NCBI GenBank assembly: GCA_023511795.1
Contig: JAIMAU010000004.1
Span: forward strand, 62,001 to 126,000
Direction of reading: 5' to 3'
DNA from: Armatimonadota bacterium
Lineage (GTDB): Bacteria; Armatimonadota; UBA5829; DTJY01
Length of the DNA stretch: 64,000 nucleotides
Below, in pieces: positions 52,660 through 61,120 of this stretch. The notes under the pieces were generated by a model. The model ran no database searches, was not told the origin of the DNA, and saw only the letters and a list, made by a program, of their open reading frames with translations. The number at the start of each line of letters is the position of its first letter. Position 1 is the stretch's first letter. A program made the position numbers and the translations under genes.

Positions 52660-54828
52660 TTATCCTTGGGTAGCTGGTTGCTCGGCAGGCGCGGGCGATT
52701 CGGGCATCGTTGGTACTCCTATAATTGAACGAAGCTGTGCCGAACCCACATAAATCGTTAGGTTGTTCGATTCCGTCCACGTTGTACCTTCCTTTGTGGT
52801 GCCATCGGGATTGACAACCGTCAGCTTGTATTTAAACAAAGGATCTCCTGGTTTTTCTTCGCCAGGTTGTCGATTTACTAGGTAAACTGGGCCAACTTTG
52901 AAGCTTGTTCCATCTTGGGTCAATTCAAGAGTCTTCACTATTTCTCCCGACGCATTCGGGTCAAAATACTTAGAAGATACGCTCACAAGCACTAGCGCTA
53001 CCCCAGTGTCAGCCAACGGAGTCAAAGTGCGGAAAGTAATCTCAGACTGAGTAATGGAAGTCACGCCGCCAGTTACAGCTTCGATTGCTTTTGCGGTAGC
53101 ATCCTGGTCGTCTGCAATCAAGGAATAATCTACCCACATTTTGAGCGCTGTTGTATCCAGCCACGATGGCACTTTGTGAGCTTCAATAGTAGCGCTTGCC
53201 CCGCTGGGAACAATTGTGTCAGCTAGTTCATAACTATAGACAACAGGTGACTCCCCAGGCACAAGAACGTTGAGATACTTTATTTTTGCAGGGAAGAAAG
53301 ACGCATTCCTGAACTTCACACCACGAGCAAACTGCCTGGTTCCAAAAGAATGTTTATCTGCAAACTTTATGAGAATTGGAATGGTAACCTCAAGTGAACC
53401 ACTACCTGAGCTTGAAGCAGATTGATATGTTACCGTTCCGCTTACCCCAAGGCCTTGGGTTAAAACCATTTGCAAGTTTTCTTTTGTAACTGGGTCTGTG
53501 GTCAGAGAGATATCAATCATACCAGCAATATCACTAATCCCAGTCACGCTTATTCGCTCTGGTGGAATATTATACTGCCCCAAATCGCCTTTCAGCGAGA
53601 CCCACATACTGCTGAAGGGGAATGGTTTAAGATCTCTAAACTTTCGTGAAGTGCTTTCGCAATACTTCTGAAGCAACTTTCGAATAAGAGCAATATCCGA
53701 TGGGTCCACGCCTGACGTTAGGCGCGCGGCTATTGACACAACATTTGCATTAGACTCACCGGTTGATACTCCGTAAAGCATGCAGAGTGCGTATCCTGTA
53801 TCTTCATCCCAATATAGATAGTAACCACGCGGAAGATAATAGAAATAACCCGAGTCGGGGTTCGCATCCTCGTAAATATTGGAGTGTAGGTCCATTATAT
53901 CCTCAGCGGTCAATCCAATATCAGAAGATAAAGTATCGAAAAGCCGTATTGCATTGGTGCTTGGACCTTGCCCATTGTTGTCTTTCACGTCTTTCGGCAA
54001 TCCCATAACCAAGTTTGCTGCTTTCAATCCAGCAAGGGATGGGGTTATCTTTATTACTGATGTGGTGCTCTCAGTACCACCAATATTTGATGGCGGACGC
54101 GGAGTCACATCTTTAGAGATTGTTTGTACTACAGGTTGAAGCTTGTCGACTGCAATTTTGGGACCTGACGAGCGCCCATCACCAACCGGTCTGAGCACCG
54201 GATTCGCTGTTACAAAAACCTTTGGATTGAGTACAAGGCTCGGTCCGCTTCCGGCAGTAAGCGATTTGCTTTTCCCAATAGGCTCTGCAACTACCTTAAT
54301 TATCATCTCTTCGGGTGCAAGGCTCTTCTCCCATTTTTTATTGCACTGGAAGACCTTGATAGCAGCTTTTTTAAAATCACCTTCCTTGCCTATCGAGACC
54401 ACGAGAAACGATTGGTCAAATTGTGTTCCGCGGGCGACATTTGCCCCTATTTGCAGCTTTATTGTAATTTCCCCTTCGGTTGCGGTTAGAACTGTTTTCG
54501 ACGTGCCTACTTCTTTTAAAGTCCTTCGTTTACCATCCTCAGCACTTACTATTAGAAACATAGCCTCAGTGGTTTCTAACTCTTTGTAAGCTACCCTAAC
54601 TACTAAGGAATCTGCTCGGTCCTCAATAACTTGGACGCCCTCAATCTGTGCTTTCTTTGTTGAAAGAAGTTCACGCGCAAGATCCGGAAGCGCTGTGCTT
54701 TCCTTGAGAGTCACCCCTTTCAACCCACTGAAGTTGTCAGGGGTAGCACAAGAAACCCTGGCACCCAAAAGCGCAAAAATAATTCCTAGGAAAGCACAGG
54801 GAGCTGGGGAGCGGAAATACGACGGCAT
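52660..54828 (-). CDS. YYxP-domain exported protein, member F (gene 1 of operon)
   Basis: A protein of 722 residues and the first gene of the operon. The ATG at 54828 has AAGGAGG nine bases upstream. A signal or anchor segment (CAFLGIIFALLGARVSCA) is followed by about 290 residues of beta-rich sequence not shared with the others, with a Pro/Ser/Thr-rich linker, then the array's module: NPDSGYFYYLPRGYYLYWDE (FYYLP at 329-333). The second half resembles none of the four core paralogues closely; it contains a GVSGTVTYQSASSSGSGSLE segment and strands such as TLELTQDGTSFKVGPVYLV and FKYKLTVVNPDGTTKEGT. The C-terminus is proline-rich (PTMPESPAPAEQPATQG). No enzyme motif is seen. It is preceded by a consensus promoter. 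Confidence 0.75.
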   Translation of the reverse strand: MPSYFRSPAPCAFLGIIFALLGARVSCATPDNFSGLKGVTLKESTALPDLARELLSTKKAQIEGVQVIEDRADSLVVRVAYKELETTEAMFLIVSAEDGKRRTLKEVGTSKTVLTATEGEITIKLQIGANVARGTQFDQSFLVVSIGKEGDFKKAAIKVFQCNKKWEKSLAPEEMIIKVVAEPIGKSKSLTAGSGPSLVLNPKVFVTANPVLRPVGDGRSSGPKIAVDKLQPVVQTISKDVTPRPPSNIGGTESTTSVIKITPSLAGLKAANLVMGLPKDVKDNNGQGPSTNAIRLFDTLSSDIGLTAEDIMDLHSNIYEDANPDSGYFYYLPRGYYLYWDEDTGYALCMLYGVSTGESNANVVSIAARLTSGVDPSDIALIRKLLQKYCESTSRKFRDLKPFPFSSMWVSLKGDLGQYNIPPERISVTGISDIAGMIDISLTTDPVTKENLQMVLTQGLGVSGTVTYQSASSSGSGSLEVTIPILIKFADKHSFGTRQFARGVKFRNASFFPAKIKYLNVLVPGESPVVYSYELADTIVPSGASATIEAHKVPSWLDTTALKMWVDYSLIADDQDATAKAIEAVTGGVTSITQSEITFRTLTPLADTGVALVLVSVSSKYFDPNASGEIVKTLELTQDGTSFKVGPVYLVNRQPGEEKPGDPLFKYKLTVVNPDGTTKEGTTWTESNNLTIYVGSAQLRSIIGVPTMPESPAPAEQPATQG

Positions 54829-54962
54829 TGGGCTATACCTCCTTGCTAGCATGCCATACTCTCAACGGTAGCGGCTCACTCACCCTAGTGTAGTCTATGA
54901 ACGCTAATCTAATAATGGCAAGTCCCAACACCGCCGAGAGAGGATTTTACCTTGTAAGAATA

Positions 54963-54991
54963 ATTATAGGTTTGTGAAAAATAAATGTCAA
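54963..54991 (-). promoter_or_regulatory. Consensus sigma-70 promoter of the YYxP operon
   Basis: On the minus strand TTGACA (54986-54991), exactly 17 bases, then TATAAT (54963-54968): both hexamers and the spacing are perfect. Transcription would start near 54956, giving a leader of about 128 bases before member F. It is the best promoter match in the window and implies high basal transcription of seven exported proteins. Confidence 0.85.
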
Positions 54992-55061
54992 TTAATTTTT
55001 GAATAAGCAACCTGTTTATCTATCAACAAGACCCTAGACTCAACAAGCAGACTATGTTAGG

Positions 55062-55075
55062 ATTGGTTATCCAAT
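55062..55075. repeat. Inverted repeat before the MDR dehydrogenase
   Basis: ATTGG, TTAT, CCAAT is a perfect 5-4-5 inverted repeat 22 bases before the dehydrogenase start. It is a possible operator, but no regulator gene is adjacent and short repeats of this kind can arise by chance. Confidence 0.3.
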
Positions 55076-55097
55076 TGCTTTTAGGGAGGATTCATAG

Positions 55098-56192
55098 ATG
55101 CCAGTATATGGGCAAGAATTGCCTAAAACAATGAAGGCTGTTGTTACTTACGGCCCAGAGGACTATCGTCTAGAAGAGCTTCCGGTTCCTCAAGCAGGCC
55201 CTGGCGAAATAATCATAAAAATTGACCACGCTGGAGTTTGCGCAAGCGATACCAAATGTTACTTCGGCGCTATCCATTTCTGGGGCGATGGGAAGGTTGA
55301 AGGTTACTGTAAGCCTCCTTGCATTGCCGGTCATGAATTTGCCGGCACAGTAGTCCAACTAGGCGAAGGAGCGGCTGAACAACATGGGCTTGATATTGGA
55401 GATATGGTTGTTTCCGAGCAAATCGTCCCTTGCGGAAAGTGTCGCTATTGTACAACGGGTCGTTACTGGCTTTGCGCCGTGCATGACATCTACGGCTTTA
55501 GGAGATGGATGCCTGGCGCATGGGCAGAATACATGAAACTCCCAGCAAATTCACGCAACTACAAACTTCCCAAAGACATGCCTAGAAACCACGCAGCGGT
55601 TGTCGAACCGCTCGCGTGCTCTATTCATGCTGTCAAGCGAGCACAAATCCAACTTGGCGACGTAGTTGTCATTGCAGGCGCAGGTCCCCTTGGCTTAGGC
55701 ATGGTTGGGGTTGCACGTCTACTAAATCCATCGCTTCTAATTTCAATTGACCCTAGGGATTACCGCCTCAAAGTAGCAAAAGAGCTTGGGGCTGATCTCA
55801 CAATGAACCCCAATAAAGAGGATGTTGTCGCTCGTGTATTGGATCTCACTGACGGCTATGGATGCGATGTTTACATTAATGCAACAGGATATCCTGAATC
55901 TATTCTCCCCGGCTTGATGATGCTCAGAAAGCTTGGTACTTTTGTAGAGTATGGCGTTTTTCTAGCGCCTGCAACAATTGACTGGACGATTATAGGCGAC
56001 AAGAAAAACCTAAACGTCCTCGGAGCTCACCTTGCTCCGTATACTTTTCCTCTTGCAATTGACTACATAAACCGCGGATTAGTTGACGTCTCACCAATAG
56101 TCACTCATGAGCTACCGTTGGAAGATTTTAAAAAGGCCCTGCATATGGTTCGAGAGGCAAAGGAATCTATCAAAGTTCTCCTGAAGCCGTAG
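55098..56192 (+). CDS. Zinc-dependent MDR dehydrogenase, erythritol/L-threitol dehydrogenase-like
   Basis: A 364-residue cytoplasmic oxidoreductase of the medium-chain family. Catalytic zinc ligands are in GVCASDTKCYFG and AGHEFAGTV, structural zinc is held by the PCGKCRYCTTGRYWLC cysteines, and the NAD site is VVIAGAGPLGLGMVG with an Asp after strand 2 (SIDPRDYRL). HDIYGFRRWMPGAWAEYM, INATGYPESILPGL and the closing block THELPLEDFKKALHMV resemble the erythritol/L-threitol dehydrogenase subgroup, so oxidation of a four-carbon sugar alcohol is the best guess; other polyols are possible. GGGAGG eight bases before the ATG fixes the start. The gene is divergent from the YYxP operon and followed by the GHL10-like gene, which has its own promoter. 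Confidence 0.9.
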   Translation: MPVYGQELPKTMKAVVTYGPEDYRLEELPVPQAGPGEIIIKIDHAGVCASDTKCYFGAIHFWGDGKVEGYCKPPCIAGHEFAGTVVQLGEGAAEQHGLDIGDMVVSEQIVPCGKCRYCTTGRYWLCAVHDIYGFRRWMPGAWAEYMKLPANSRNYKLPKDMPRNHAAVVEPLACSIHAVKRAQIQLGDVVVIAGAGPLGLGMVGVARLLNPSLLISIDPRDYRLKVAKELGADLTMNPNKEDVVARVLDLTDGYGCDVYINATGYPESILPGLMMLRKLGTFVEYGVFLAPATIDWTIIGDKKNLNVLGAHLAPYTFPLAIDYINRGLVDVSPIVTHELPLEDFKKALHMVREAKESIKVLLKP

Positions 56193-56232
56193 TTTGGCAT
56201 CAGGTATTCTTGCCAGTTTTTCTCATTTAAAG

Positions 56233-56261
56233 TTGACAATCTATATCCCTGACGCTAAAAT
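56233..56261 (+). promoter_or_regulatory. Sigma-70 promoter of the GHL10-like gene
   Basis: TTGACA (56233-56238), 17 bases, TAAAAT (56256-56261): perfect -35, perfect spacing and a five-of-six -10. Transcription should start near 56268, about 20 bases before the ATG. Confidence 0.7.
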
Positions 56262-56287
56262 GGAATCGTATTAAGAAGGTGTCTCCA

Positions 56288-58957
56288 ATGCTCCGCGGGC
56301 TAATTGCGTGTCTTCTCATAATCGTTCTTTTTTCTACCATTTCGTTCGCCCAGCCCGATGATTTTCGTTCGATATTAGTAGACGCTTGGTACTGGGGCTC
56401 TGGATATGCAATCATAAGCCCAGAAGCAATCCAAGAAACCGTAAATCGCATCAAGTCGTGGAATTGCAATGCTATACTAATTCAGGTCCGAAAAAGATGC
56501 GATGCATATTACAGCTCTTCAATAGAACCATTAGGTACAGACCCCTCGCCAAACCCTGGATTCGACCCATTGGCTGATATGGTGAGCAAAGCTCATCAAG
56601 CCGGCTTAGAGGTTCACACGTGGGTTGTGCCATATCGGGTGTGGACCTTGCCTACCCCTCCACCCCACACCATGCCAGAGCATATCTACTACCTGCACCC
56701 CGAGTGGTTCAGCCAATATGCAAACGGCGACAAGCTTTGGGATGGCCGTTACACAAGCCTCGACCCAGGACTACCGGAAGTGGAGAACTACCTAATTCAG
56801 GTATTTTTAGACATAGTAAGCAGGTATGACATAGACGGTTTCCTATTGGACTACATTCGCTATTACGATATTGGATGGGGCTACAACCCAGCAGCGGTTG
56901 GGAGGTTCAATTCTGAATACGGGCGTACGGGGCTACCCTCAAGCATGGATCCCCTATGGCAAGAGTGGCGGCGCAATCAGGTATCTAACCTTGTCAAGCG
57001 CACATACCTTGAAATTAAAGCGATAAAGCCCCATGTTAAAGTAGGAGCTCTTGTCTGGCGCACAGCGGCTTCCGGACGCGCGGAAGTTCTCCAGGATTGG
57101 GACAAATGGATGGCAAGTCACTGGTTGGATTATGCATCCCCTATGAATTACACAACAGACAACCAAACGTTTTATACTAATGCCCTTGACAGTTTGAGCC
57201 GCAGTTACGGCCATCACATCTACATGGGCATAGACGGAGAAATGAATAGCATCTCAAACAGCATTTGGCAGATAGAGAATGCACGCAACGCAGGTTTTCC
57301 AGGAATGCATTTATATAGCTATGCTCACCCAAACGCTGGTGTACCTGACCAAGATGGTTTCAAAGCGGCCCTACTTGCAGGTCCCTACCCAACGCCAGCA
57401 ACAGTGCCTGCCATGCCGTGGCTTAATAATCCAACTAAAGGCTACCTCAAGGGATTCATTCGCAACGAGGCAGGCAATGCTGTCTATCCGGCGACTGCAA
57501 AAATCCTGGAGCTCGGGCTGAGTGATAAGAACTCTGGCACAGGGTTCTATGGCTTTTCTGAAATCACGCCTGGAACATATACCATCTGCGTAGAAGCACC
57601 TGGATACACTGCCATCCAAAAAACAACCACAATATTGGCCGGTCAGGTCGCCTGCCTAGATTTCACTCTTCAACACGAGACAAGCCCCCCTACAATATCC
57701 AATGTCCGTGTCGAAAATGTCCATGCCACGCATGTACAAATCAAATGGGACACAAATGAGCCCGCTACTAGCATGGTGGAATACGGCATTAGCCCAAACT
57801 ATGAAAATTCTTCTATGGAAGACATGGCGTTAGTAACGTCCCATACCGTTCAGCTTTCCGGCCTTAAGCCGCTCACTACATATCATTTTCGCGTGAAATC
57901 ATGGGATGCGGCAAGAAACATGGCTTATTCCTCAGATTATATTTTCACCACTACCGCCAACGACGAACCATATGAAATAATTATCGATAACCTTGATGCT
58001 GGATGCTCTGCTTATGGAGATTGGTGGACAGGAACAATTGCAAGCCAAAAATATGGCGCCAATTACTTCTATACCACAACCGCCGACCCTCGAAGATTTG
58101 CTATTTTTAGGCCCGAGATTTTGATTCCCGGCTTGTATGATATCTATATTTGGTACACCACAGGAACAAATCGTAGTACACAAGCTAAATGGCGCGTTTA
58201 TTACGACGGCGGAATGGAGGAATTCAGAGTTAATGAGCAGATTAACGGTGGAAAATGGAATCTTCTAGTTGCCGGCAAGCCATTTGCTAGGGGAAACTCC
58301 GGCTACGTTGCAACTTACAGCGACACTGGCGAAACTTCTACGATGGTAATCATAGCAGACGCTGTGAAGTTCGTGCCATCTGCTATTACAATAGCAGACG
58401 CAAAGAACCGCCCTGACGGCATGCCGGTTGTACTCGCTGGCAAAGTTGTAAGTGCTGGGTTTGGCGACCATTTCTACATATGCGAGAGCAAAGAGGAGCA
58501 GGTCTCAGGTATTCGCGTAAACGGCGCTTCGCCTGCAGAAGGAAGCTATGTGAACGTTTCGGGTACCTTGGATACGATGGATGGCGAGCGCGTAATTACG
58601 CCATGGAGCATAAACTCATATCCGGGCCCAGGAACACCAAACCCCTTGTTAATGCTGACCAGATGTGCAGGAGGTGCGAGATTGAACCAATACACCCCAG
58701 GCGTAAGTGGGGGCATTGGCACAAATAACATAGGCTTACTTATCACCATTGCAGGCCGAGTTATTCGATTGGCGGACAGTTTCAAAGTTGATGATGGTTC
58801 AGGCACTCCACTCGAAGTTGATTGCTCAAACCTAACAAGTTTCCCGGATGAGGGAAGCTTCGTCCTAGTTACTGGGATAAGCAGAACAAAACAAACTGAA
58901 GACAAAATACTTCCACTCATAAAGCCCAGGCGCGACTCAGATATTATTAAGCCGTAG
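56288..58957 (+). CDS. Secreted GHL10-type glycosidase-like protein with FN3, golvesin-like and OB domains
   Basis: An exported 889-residue protein. Signal peptide MLRGLIACLLIIVLFSTISF; then a family-10-like glycosyl-hydrolase (GHL10/DUF187-type) barrel, about 25-365: VDAWYWGSGY, ILIQVRKRCDAYY, LEVHTWVVPYRVW, RYTSLDPGLPEVENYLI, RYDIDGFLLDYIRY, VGALVWRTAASG, YASPMNYTTD. Then a carboxypeptidase-regulatory-type domain (YLKGFIRNEAGNAVYPATAK), an FN3 domain (PPTISNVRVENVHATHVQIK), a golvesin-like domain (VIIADAVKFVP end) and two OB-like domains (GTLDTMDGERVITPW). It probably cleaves a polysaccharide or peptidoglycan-type polymer. The ATG at 56288 has AAGG eight bases upstream; a GTG three codons earlier overlaps that site. 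Confidence 0.85.
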   Translation: MLRGLIACLLIIVLFSTISFAQPDDFRSILVDAWYWGSGYAIISPEAIQETVNRIKSWNCNAILIQVRKRCDAYYSSSIEPLGTDPSPNPGFDPLADMVSKAHQAGLEVHTWVVPYRVWTLPTPPPHTMPEHIYYLHPEWFSQYANGDKLWDGRYTSLDPGLPEVENYLIQVFLDIVSRYDIDGFLLDYIRYYDIGWGYNPAAVGRFNSEYGRTGLPSSMDPLWQEWRRNQVSNLVKRTYLEIKAIKPHVKVGALVWRTAASGRAEVLQDWDKWMASHWLDYASPMNYTTDNQTFYTNALDSLSRSYGHHIYMGIDGEMNSISNSIWQIENARNAGFPGMHLYSYAHPNAGVPDQDGFKAALLAGPYPTPATVPAMPWLNNPTKGYLKGFIRNEAGNAVYPATAKILELGLSDKNSGTGFYGFSEITPGTYTICVEAPGYTAIQKTTTILAGQVACLDFTLQHETSPPTISNVRVENVHATHVQIKWDTNEPATSMVEYGISPNYENSSMEDMALVTSHTVQLSGLKPLTTYHFRVKSWDAARNMAYSSDYIFTTTANDEPYEIIIDNLDAGCSAYGDWWTGTIASQKYGANYFYTTTADPRRFAIFRPEILIPGLYDIYIWYTTGTNRSTQAKWRVYYDGGMEEFRVNEQINGGKWNLLVAGKPFARGNSGYVATYSDTGETSTMVIIADAVKFVPSAITIADAKNRPDGMPVVLAGKVVSAGFGDHFYICESKEEQVSGIRVNGASPAEGSYVNVSGTLDTMDGERVITPWSINSYPGPGTPNPLLMLTRCAGGARLNQYTPGVSGGIGTNNIGLLITIAGRVIRLADSFKVDDGSGTPLEVDCSNLTSFPDEGSFVLVTGISRTKQTEDKILPLIKPRRDSDIIKP

Positions 58958-59029
58958 TCCTGGAAGAGATTCCACAAAATCTACTTTTTCCTCTTCCTGC
59001 AAAAAGCACCTTACCCAGGTTGTGCTATG

Positions 59030-59059
59030 TTGACTCAAAAGCCCTCAATGGAATATTAT
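59030..59059 (+). promoter_or_regulatory. Candidate sigma-70 promoter of the GH20 gene
   Basis: TTGACT (59030-59035), 18 bases, TATTAT (59054-59059), each five of six. Transcription would begin about 30 bases before the GH20 ATG. Confidence 0.5.
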
Positions 59060-59096
59060 CTATTCGACTAAAATGATATTCTTTAGGAGTAAAACG

Positions 59097-60971
59097 ATGA
59101 TCGACGGAAAAGACCTGTATCTTGCACCTATGCCGAAAAAGATAAGCCGCAGCAGCGGCGTCTTTAATATAGAAGGAAAACGTTACATTGTCTTAGACGC
59201 CAAAAACCCGCAGTCGCTGATTCCTGCTGCGAAGATGACAGGACTTGACCTGGAGATCACGGCTAGCCCAAGAGTCCCAAAACAACTCATAGGAGCAGTT
59301 ATTCGCTTAGACGACATATCACTGGCAAAGATAGTTACTCACGCAAGCAAAACCGCCCCCGAAGGATATAAGCTAACCATAAGCCCAAAAGGAATAGAAA
59401 TTACAGCACGCACACCAGCAGGCGCATTCTACGGCGCTTGCACACTAGCTCAAATTCTTCGTCAATCTCAGAGTGAAAATTCCGGGTCTCATAATCAAAA
59501 ATCAAAACCCAGAAATGTAATTCTTCGATGCCTTTCTATTTCAGACTGGCCCGACTTTCCCGCCCGCGGCGTAATGATCGACATAAGCCGTGACAAAGTG
59601 CCGACAATGGAAACCCTATATCATATTGTGGATTTGCTGTCTGAATGGAAGATTAACCAGCTGCAACTCTACACCGAGCATACATTCGCATATCCTGCGC
59701 ATCCCACAGTCTGGGAAAAAGCAAGCCCAGTGACTGGCGAAGAAATCATGGCTCTTGACGCATACTGCCGCGAGCGATTCATTGAACTGGTGCCAAACCA
59801 AAATTCATTCGGACATATGGAGAGGTGGTTAAAACATGCAAAATATCGGCCAATGGCCGAAGCTCCACGGGGATGCGATACCGAATGGGGACATTTTGAT
59901 TACCCGTTTAGCCTCTGTCCAAGTGATAAACGAACTATTCCATTCATTAAAGGACTCTATGAGGAACTCTTACCGCACTTTACTAGTCAAATGTTCAATG
60001 TCGGCTTAGACGAAACCATAGACCTTGGCTGTGGCAGAAGTAAAACCTTATGTCAGGAGCGTGGAACGGGGCGAGTATATCTAGACTTCGTCTTGGAAAT
60101 ATACCGGCTGGTCAAGGAACACGGCCGAACAATGCAGTTCTGGGGGGACATAATCCTTAAATACCCTGAACTTATCTGTGAACTACCGAAGGACATAATC
60201 GCACTTGAATGGGGCTATGAAGCCGACCATCCATTTGCGGAGCATGGAGCAAAATTCCGCGATTCAGGGATCCCATTTTATGTATGTCCCGGAACATCAA
60301 GCTGGAACGCTCTGGCGGGCCGCACAACAAATGCAATCGAAAATATTGTAAACGCGGCAACGAATGGCAAGAGATTAGAAGCGATTGGACTTCTAAACAC
60401 AGATTGGGGCGACAACGGCCACTGGCAACCGCTTTCAGTGTCGTATCTTGGTTTTCTAGCGGGGGCGATGGTTTCATGGAACTCAACGGTTGACCCAAAG
60501 AAAACAATAGTAGAAAACCTTTCTATTCATGCCTTCGGAGACCGCACTGGGAAAATGGGACGGGCATTCTATGACCTTGGCGACATCTACCGCCGTTTCA
60601 AAAAGAGAACGTTCAACTCAACCGTACCTTGGCAGATGCTATTCAGAGATATGAACGATCCCAAATTCGCAGAGAATCTCTCGCTCGAAGAATTCGCAGA
60701 AATGGAGCGGCGACTAAAGGAAATAGCAGACACCGCAAGAGGAGATGATATGCATGCTGTAGATGCGGAGATTGTACGCGAAGAGTTTGCTCAGGTTATA
60801 AAGATGCTCCAACTAGCTGCCGATGTTGGAAGAATCAGGCTCGGTACACCAAAACCAAGAAACCTTGCCTCACGCGTGGCCGAGCTCAAAAGGAAACAAG
60901 AGCGAGTTTGGCTTCTTCGAAATCGGCCGGGAGGATTGCAAGATAGTTTATCTAAGATTAAAATAGGATAA
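59097..60971 (+). CDS. Glycoside hydrolase family 20 (beta-N-acetylhexosaminidase type)
   Basis: A 624-residue enzyme with no signal peptide, hence probably cytoplasmic. The N-terminal domain (about 1-150) has the GH20b fold and ends GAFYGACTLAQILRQ. The barrel opens PARGVMIDISRDKVPTM and contains LLSEWKINQLQLYTEHTFAY, then ELVPNQNSFGHME and FNVGLDETIDLGCG with the Asp-Glu catalytic pair, followed by MQFWGDII and LNTDWGDNGHWQPLSVS. It would remove terminal N-acetylhexosamine from chitin- or peptidoglycan-derived oligosaccharides. The ATG at 59097 is chosen because TAGGAG lies seven bases before it; an earlier ATG adds eight residues. The HNQKSKPRN linker between the domains is short. Confidence 0.9.
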   Translation: MIDGKDLYLAPMPKKISRSSGVFNIEGKRYIVLDAKNPQSLIPAAKMTGLDLEITASPRVPKQLIGAVIRLDDISLAKIVTHASKTAPEGYKLTISPKGIEITARTPAGAFYGACTLAQILRQSQSENSGSHNQKSKPRNVILRCLSISDWPDFPARGVMIDISRDKVPTMETLYHIVDLLSEWKINQLQLYTEHTFAYPAHPTVWEKASPVTGEEIMALDAYCRERFIELVPNQNSFGHMERWLKHAKYRPMAEAPRGCDTEWGHFDYPFSLCPSDKRTIPFIKGLYEELLPHFTSQMFNVGLDETIDLGCGRSKTLCQERGTGRVYLDFVLEIYRLVKEHGRTMQFWGDIILKYPELICELPKDIIALEWGYEADHPFAEHGAKFRDSGIPFYVCPGTSSWNALAGRTTNAIENIVNAATNGKRLEAIGLLNTDWGDNGHWQPLSVSYLGFLAGAMVSWNSTVDPKKTIVENLSIHAFGDRTGKMGRAFYDLGDIYRRFKKRTFNSTVPWQMLFRDMNDPKFAENLSLEEFAEMERRLKEIADTARGDDMHAVDAEIVREEFAQVIKMLQLAADVGRIRLGTPKPRNLASRVAELKRKQERVWLLRNRPGGLQDSLSKIKIG

Positions 60972-60975
60972 GAAA

Positions 60976-61044
60976 CCACCGTATTTATTGAGCGTTAGTT
61001 GGATTTATCCTAGCAATGACATCCAATAATCACGCTCACGGTGG
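60976..61044 (+). ncRNA. Long interrupted hairpin between GH20 and glnA
   Basis: Three nested perfect stems fold one element: CCACCG (60976-60981) with CGGTGG (61039-61044), TGAGCGT (60989-60995) with ACGCTCA (61032-61038), and TTGGAT (60999-61004) with ATCCAA (61021-61026). They total 19 bp, with a seven-base bulge and a small internal loop. It begins four bases after the GH20 stop and lies about 75 bases before glnA. There is no T-tail, so it is either a processed or Rho-linked 3' end or a structured glnA leader; it does not look like the known glutamine riboswitch. Confidence 0.5.
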
Positions 61045-61120
61045 ATTCCGCTTATAAAACAAAATAACAAAAGGCTCGATGGTGAGCTGAAGAAATTACT
61101 CCAAAGGAGGAGAACAGTTC

